A stretch of 64,000 bases of DNA, taken from Mytilus trossulus (Eukaryota > Mollusca > Bivalvia > Mytilida > Mytilidae). Numbering within the stretch: position 1 is the stretch's first letter; each line of letters starts with the position of its first letter. The notes under the pieces were generated by a model. It ran no database searches, was not told the DNA's origin, and saw nothing but the letters and a program-made list of their open reading frames with translations. The stretch is taken from positions 77,287,999-77,351,998 of the forward strand of contig NC_086382.1 of NCBI RefSeq assembly GCF_036588685.1, read 5' to 3'. The position numbers and the translations under genes were made by a program. Shown here one piece after another: positions 50,301 to 59,300 of this stretch.

Positions 50301-53300
50301 GGATGGCTGACAGTGTTTTGTCTATTAGCTCATAGACATAATTTAGTCATGTGACCGTGACGCTAATAACGTTTTTTCATGATTAACTCAGGTTTAAAAT
50401 AGAACTTAGAATTGAATTATATTTTTACAGTCTATTTGAAATAACATAAAAAATGATGTACACACTTTAAAATAACCCGTGTATCTATATGTTGCTTTTT
50501 TCATTTTTTTTGTTTATCATAATACAATATCAAACACCCTTCACAGTACACTCGATATAAAAAAGTAAGAGATGTGGTACAATTATCAATGAATCAACTC
50601 TCCACCAGTGACTAAATGACATACAAATTAATAACTAACAGTAACCATACAGCCTTCAACAATGAGCATGAACCAAACAGGATCCCAAGCTATAAGAGGC
50701 CAAGAAATGACAAATGTAAAACAATTCAAACGAGAACAGCTGGTTAAAATAATGGAAGAATGTGTGTCTGGAACACTGTTAACTAGCTTGTAAATATGCC
50801 AGAGCATGACTGATTTTTTTCCTTTGAAACTTTGGTTTATCTTGTTTCTGTATACTTTCATTAGAGACTGCTCCATGGTTTTGAGTGCTCTCAATATTCA
50901 ATAACAAACAGTAATGGGGTAACTAGAAAACAGTTAAAGAGAAGCCATCACAGCAAATTTTGTCAATTTTTACATTTATAAAGGGACATAACTTATGAAT
51001 GGTAAACATGAAGCTACAGAAATTCAATCATAATGATTCTGGTTATAAGCATAAGGGTACCAGACTGTATTATGCTATGTTCTGGTTATAAGCATAGTGT
51101 ACAAATTTCAGACTGTATTATGCTAAGTCAGTTAATAGAAAAGGTTATAAGCATAGGGTACAAATTTCAGACTGTATTATGCTAAGTCAGTTAATAGAAA
51201 AGCAACAGAGACGCAAAATGGTAGGTTGCAACACAATGTTCAAGATTGTCAATACTAAACACTTTAAAAACATCATACATATTTTCATACATTTCAAAAT
51301 GACTATATATAGTTGGAGATGTATAACTTCAATAGGTGTGATCATAAACTATGCATGGCCTTGATGGCTGGAGCTGATTACACAAATAGCATGAATAGGG
51401 TTTTTCTTTCAATAATTTTGCTAAAAATGTTTGGAAAAATGGAGAAAAAAATCCCAAACAATTCTATTAAAGGACATTGAAACAGCTATAAAACTACCAT
51501 AAAAATTACCTTTACACAGAATTTAAAACTACAATGTACATCCCTACACCTGGATGATTTCTCTACAGTGTCTGATGTTATTCTGGGCTGTATCACTGAA
51601 AAAGAGGGAAACAAATAAAGAAACAGTGCCAGGAAACTAACACCAAAGTGGAAAGGGATTAATATAAGTTGCAAAACTTGTTTCCCAATCCACTATAAAT
51701 AAATATGTTTAAACTAAACTAACACCACAAATTTATCATAGCAATGCATCTATATCATGTATATGACTATATATTTCAATGCTAGACAATAATCTACCCA
51801 TCCTATAACATGTCACAAAACTTCATTAACAAATTATGCCAAAGGGAACAGATTACTTTTAAGTACCCTATCACATGTGTATATTAAACCTATTTCAAAT
51901 ATTTCATATTGAAAGGGAGATAACTGTCAGTTATTAATGTTGTAAAATCTACTACTTGTTTGACATTTTAAAACTTTCAACAGTAAGATCAGGTCTGAAA
52001 AAAATCAATTAAAACGTTCTATTGATATTGATACACAAGTAATTTATACATTACTAAGCTTTCAGGGACTTGGTGTTATAAGACTTTCTATCAATTCTAA
52101 CTTGTGATCTTACTAATATTTACCATAAGTGTAATCTCTGGAACCTGGTGTTATAGGACTTTCTATTAATTCTAACTTGTGATCTTACTAATATTTACCA
52201 TAAGTGTAATCTCTGGAACCTGGTGTTATAAGACTTTCTATCAATTCTAACTTGTGATCTTACTAATATTTACCATAAGTGTAATCTCTGGGACCTGGTG
52301 TTATAGGACTTTCTATTAATTCTAACTTGTGATCTTACTAATATTTACCTTAAGTGTAATCTCTGGGACATGGTGTTATAGGACTTTCTATTAATTCTAA
52401 CTTGTGATCTTACTAATATTTACCATAAGTGTAATCTCTGGGACGTGGTGTTATAGGACTTTCTATTAATTCTAACTTGTGATCTTACTAATATTTACCT
52501 TAAGTGTAATCCCTGGAACTCGGTGTAATAGGACTTTCTATTAATTCTAACATGAGATCTTACTAATATTTACCTTAAGTGTAATCCCTGGAACTCGGTG
52601 TAACAGGACTTTCTATTAATTCTAACTTGTGATCTTACTAATATTTACCATAAGTGTAATCTCTGGGACGTGGTGTTATAGGACTTTCTATAAATTCTAA
52701 CATGAGATCTTACTAATATTTACCTTAAGTGTAATCCCTGGAACTCGGTGAAATAGGACTTTCTATTAATTCTAACTTGTGATCTTACTAATATTTACCT
52801 TAAGTGTAATCCCTGGAACTCGGTGAAATAGGACTTTCTATTAATTCTAACTTGTGATCTTACTAATATTTACCTTAAGTGTAATCCCTGGAACTCGGTG
52901 TAATAGGACTTTCTATTAATTCTAACTTGTGATCTTACTAATATTTACCTTAAGTGTAATCCCTGGAACTCGGTGAAATAGGACTTTCTATTAATTCTAA
53001 CATGAGATCTTATTAATATTTACCATAAGTGTCATCCCTAGAACTCGGTGTAATAGGACTTTCTATTAATTCTAACTTGTGATCTTACTAGTATTTACCT
53101 TAAGTGTAATCTCTGGGACATGGTGTTATAGGACTTTCTATTAATTCTAACTTGTGATCTTACTAATATTTACCATAAGTGTAATCTCTGGGACATGGTG
53201 TTATAGGACTTTCTATTAATTCTAACTTGTGATCTTACTAATATTTACCATAAGTGTAATCTCTGGGACATGGTGTTTAAAATAGGACTTTCTATTAATT

Positions 53301-56300
53301 CTAACTTGTGATCTTACTAATATTTACCATAAGTGTAATCTCTGGGACGTGGTGTTATAGGACTTTCTATAAATTCTAACTTGTGATCTTACTAATATTT
53401 ACCATAAGTGTAATCTCTGGGACGTGGTGTTATAGGACTTTCTATTAATTCTAACTTGTGATCTTACTAATATTTACCTTAAGTGTAATCCCTGGAACTC
53501 GGTGTAATAGGACTTTCTATTAATTCTAACTTGTGATCTTACTAATATTTACCTTAAGTGTAATCCCTGGAACTCGGTGTAATAGGACTTTCTATTAATT
53601 CTAACTTGTGATCTTACTAATATTTACCATAAGTGTAATCTCTGGGACGTGGTGTTATAGGACTTTCTATAAATTCTAACTTGTGATCTTACTAATATTT
53701 ACCTAAAGTGTAATCTCTGGGACATGGTGTTTAAAATAGGACTTTCTATTAATTCTAACTTGTGCTCTTACTAATATTTACCATAAGTGTAATCTCTGGA
53801 ACTCGGTGTAATAGGACTTTCTATTAATTCTAACTTGTGATCTTACTAATATTTACCATAAGTGTAATCCCTGGAACTCGGTGTAATAGGACTTTCTATT
53901 AATTCTAACTTGTGATCTTACTAATATTTACCATAAGTGTAATCTCTGGGACATGGTGTTTAAAATTGGACTTTCTATTAATTCTAACTTGTGATCTTAC
54001 TAATATTTACCTTAAGTGTAATCCCTGGAACTCGGTGTAATAGGACTTTCTATTAATTCTAACTTGTGATCTTACTAATATTTACCTTAAGTGTAATCCC
54101 TGGAACTCGGTGTAATAGGACTTTCTATTAATTCTAACTTGTGATCTTACTAATATTTACCATAAGTGTAATCCCTGGAACTCGGTGTAATAGGACTTTC
54201 TATTAATTCTAACTTGTGATCTTACTAATATTTACCATAAGTGTAATCTCTGGGACATGGTGTTTAAAATAGGACTTTCTATTAATTCTAACTTGTGATC
54301 TTATTAATATTTACCATAAGTGTCATCCCTAGAACTCGGTGTAATAGGACTTTCTATTAATTCTAACTTGTGATCTTACTAATATTTACCTTAAGTGTAA
54401 TCCCTGGAACTCGGTGTAATAGGACTTTCTATTAATTCTAACTTGTGATCTTACTAATATTTACCATAAGTGTAATCTCTGGGACATGGTGTTATAGGAC
54501 TTTCTATTAATTCTAACTTGTGATCTTACTAATATTTACCATAAGTGTAATCTCTGGGACATGGTGTTATAGGACTTTCTATTAATTCTAACTTGTGATC
54601 TTACTAATATTTACCATAAGTGTAATCTCTGGGACGTGGTGTTATAGGACTTTCTATAAATTCTAACTTGTGATCTTACTAATATTTACCTTAAGTGTAA
54701 TCCCTGGAACTCGGTGTAATAGGACTTTCTATTAATTCTAACTTGTGATCTTACTAATATTTACCATAAGTGTAATCTCTGGGACATGGTGTTATAGGAC
54801 TTTCTATTAATTCTAACTTGTGATCTTACTAATATTTACCATAAGTGTAATCTCTGGGACATGGTGTTTAAAATAGGACTTTCTATTAATTCTAACTTGT
54901 GATCTTACTAATATTTACCATAAGTGTAATCTCTGGCATTGTCTGGGACGTGGTGTTATAGGACTTTCTATAAATTCTAACTTGTGATCTTACTAATATT
55001 TACCTTAAGTGTAATCCCTGGAACTCGGTGTAATAGGACTTTCTATTAATTCTAACATGAGATCTTACTAATATTTACCATAAGTGTAATCTCTGGGACG
55101 TGGTGTTATAGGACTTTCTATAAATTCTAACTTGTGATCTTACTAATATTTACCTAAAGTGTAATCCCTGGAACTCGGTGTAATAGGACTTTCTATTAAT
55201 TCTAACTTGTGATCTTACTAATATTTACCATAAGTGTAATCTCTGGGACATGGTGTTTAAAATAGGACTTTCTATTAATTCTAACTTGTGATCTTACTAA
55301 TATTTACCATAAGTGTAATCTCTGGGACCTGGTGTTATAGGACTTTCTATTAATTCTAACTTGTGATCTTACTAATATTTACCATAAGTGTAATCTCTGG
55401 GACATGGTGTTATAGGACTTTCTATTAATTCTAACTTGTGATCTTACTAATATTTACCATAAGTGTAATCTCTGGGACATGGTGTTTAAAATAGGACTTT
55501 CTATTAATTCTACCTTGTGATCTAACTAATATTTAACATAAGTGTAATCCCTGGAACTTGGTGTAACAGGACTTTCTATTAATTCTAACTTGAGATCTTA
55601 CTAATATCCCTGGAACTCGGTGTAATAGGACTTTATTAATTCTAACTTGTGATCTTACTAATATTTACCTAGGACTTGGTGTAATAGAACTTTCTATTAG
55701 TTTTAACTTGAGATCTTACTAATATTTACCATAAGTGTAATCCCTGGAACTCGCTGTAATAGGACTTTCTATTAATTCTATCATGAGATCTTACTAATAT
55801 TTACCATAAGTGTAATCTCTGGAACCTGGTGTTATAAGACTTTCTATCAATTCTAACTTGTGATCTTACTAATATTTACCATAAGTGTAATCTCTGGGAC
55901 CTGGTGTTATAGGACTTTCTATTAATTCTAACTTGTGATCTTACTAATATTTACCTTAAGTGTAATCTCTGGGACATGGTGTTATAGGACTTTCTATTAA
56001 TTCTAACTTGTGATCTTACTAATATTTACCATAAGTGTAATCTCTGGGACGTGGTGTTATAGGACTTTCTATTAATTCTAACTTGTGATCTTACTAATAT
56101 TTACCTTAAGTGTAATCCCTGGAACTCGGTGTAATAGGACTTTCTATTAATTCTAACATGAGATCTTACTAATATTTACCTTAAGTGTAATCCCTGGAAC
56201 TCGGTGTAACAGGACTTTCTATTAATTCTAACTTGTGATCTTACTAATATTTACCATAAGTGTAATCTCTGGGACGTGGTGTTATAGGACTTTCTATAAA

Positions 56301-59300
56301 TTCTAACATGAGATCTTACTAATATTTACCTTAAGTGTAATCCCTGGAACTCGGTGAAATAGGACTTTCTATTAATTCTAACTTGTGATCTTACTAATAT
56401 TTACCTTAAGTGTAATCCCTGGAACTCGGTGAAATAGGACTTTCTATTAATTCTAACTTGTGATCTTACTAATATTTACCTTAAGTGTAATCCCTGGAAC
56501 TCGGTGTAATAGGACTTTCTATTAATTCTAACTTGTGATCTTACTAATATTTACCTTAAGTGTAATCCCTGGAACTCGGTGAAATAGGACTTTCTATTAA
56601 TTCTAACATGAGATCTTATTAATATTTACCATAAGTGTCATCCCTAGAACTCGGTGTAATAGGACTTTCTATTAATTCTAACTTGTGATCTTACTAATAT
56701 TTACCTTAAGTGTAATCTCTGGGACATGGTGTTATAGGACTTTCTATTAATTCTAACTTGTGATCTTACTAATATTTACCATAAGTGTAATCTCTGGGAC
56801 ATGGTGTTATAGGACTTTCTATTAATTCTAACTTGTGATCTTACTAATATTTACCATAAGTGTAATCTCTGGGACATGGTGTTTAAAATAGGACTTTCTA
56901 TTAATTCTAACTTGTGATCTTACTAATATTTACCATAAGTGTAATCTCTGGGACGTGGTGTTATAGGACTTTCTATAAATTCTAACTTGTGATCTTACTA
57001 ATATTTACCATAAGTGTAATCTCTGGGACGTGGTGTTATAGGACTTTCTATTAATTCTAACTTGTGATCTTACTAATATTTACCTTAAGTGTAATCCCTG
57101 GAACTCGGTGTAATAGGACTTTCTATTAATTCTAACTTGTGATCTTACTAATATTTACCTTAAGTGTAATCCCTGGAACTCGGTGTAATAGGACTTTCTA
57201 TTAATTCTAACTTGTGATCTTACTAATATTTACCATAAGTGTAATCTCTGGGACGTGGTGTTATAGGACTTTCTATAAATTCTAACTTGTGATCTTACTA
57301 ATATTTACCTAAAGTGTAATCTCTGGGACATGGTGTTTAAAATAGGACTTTCTATTAATTCTAACTTGTGCTCTTACTAATATTTACCATAAGTGTAATC
57401 TCTGGAACTCGGTGTAATAGGACTTTCTATTAATTCTAACTTGTGATCTTACTAATATTTACCATAAGTGTAATCCCTGGAACTCGGTGTAATAGGACTT
57501 TCTATTAATTCTAACTTGTGATCTTACTAATATTTACCATAAGTGTAATCTCTGGGACATGGTGTTTAAAATTGGACTTTCTATTAATTCTAACTTGTGA
57601 TCTTACTAATATTTACCTTAAGTGTAATCCCTGGAACTCGGTGTAATAGGACTTTCTATTAATTCTAACTTGTGATCTTACTAATATTTACCTTAAGTGT
57701 AATCCCTGGAACTCGGTGTAATAGGACTTTCTATTAATTCTAACTTGTGATCTTACTAATATTTACCATAAGTGTAATCCCTGGAACTCGGTGTAATAGG
57801 ACTTTCTATTAATTCTAACTTGTGATCTTACTAATATTTACCATAAGTGTAATCTCTGGGACATGGTGTTTAAAATAGGACTTTCTATTAATTCTAACTT
57901 GTGATCTTATTAATATTTACCATAAGTGTCATCCCTAGAACTTGGTGTAATAGGACTTTCTATTAATTCTAACTTGTGATCTTACTAATATTTACCTTAA
58001 GTGTAATCCCTGGAACTCGGTGTAATAGGACTTTCTATTAATTCTAACTTGTGATCTTACTAATATTTACCATAAGTGTAATCTCTGGGACATGGTGTTA
58101 TAGGACTTTCTATTAATTCTAACTTGTGATCTTACTAATATTTACCATAAGTGTAATCTCTGGGACATGGTGTTATAGGACTTTCTATTAATTCTAACTT
58201 GTGATCTTACTAATATTTACCATAAGTGTAATCTCTGGGACGTGGTGTTATAGGACTTTCTATAAATTCTAACTTGTGATCTTACTAATATTTACCTTAA
58301 GTGTAATCCCTGGAACTCGGTGTAATAGGACTTTCTATTAATTCTAACTTGTGATCTTACTAATATTTACCATAAGTGTAATCTCTGGGACATGGTGTTA
58401 TAGGACTTTCTATTAATTCTAACTTGTGATCTTACTAATATTTACCATAAGTGTAATCTCTGGGACATGGTGTTTAAAATAGGACTTTCTATTAATTCTA
58501 ACTTGTGATCTTACTAATATTTACCATAAGTGTAATCTCTGGCATTGTCTGGGACGTGGTGTTATAGGACTTTCTATAAATTCTAACTTGTGATCTTACT
58601 AATATTTACCTTAAGTGTAATCCCTGGAACTCGGTGTAATAGGACTTTCTATTAATTCTAACATGAGATCTTACTAATATTTACCATAAGTGTAATCTCT
58701 GGGACGTGGTGTTATAGGACTTTCTATAAATTCTAACTTGTGATCTTACTAATATTTACCTAAAGTGTAATCCCTGGAACTCGGTGTAATAGGACTTTCT
58801 ATTAATTCTAACTTGTGATCTTACTAATATTTACCATAAGTGTAATCTCTGGGACATGGTGTTTAAAATAGGACTTTCTATTAATTCTAACTTGTGATCT
58901 TACTAATATTTACCATAAGTGTAATCTCTGGGACCTGGTGTTATAGGACTTTCTATTAATTCTAACTTGTGATCTTACTAATATTTACCATAAGTGTAAT
59001 CTCTGGGACATGGTGTTATAGGACTTTCTATTAATTCTAACTTGTGATCTTACTAATATTTACCATAAGTGTAATCTCTGGGACATGGTGTTTAAAATAG
59101 GACTTTCTATTAATTCTACCTTGTGATCTAACTAATATTTAACATAAGTGTAATCCCTGGAACTTGGTGTAACAGGACTTTCTATTAATTCTAACTTGAG
59201 ATCTTACTAATATCCCTGGAACTCGGTGTAATAGGACTTTATTAATTCTAACTTGTGATCTTACTAATATTTACCTAGGACTTGGTGTAATAGAACTTTC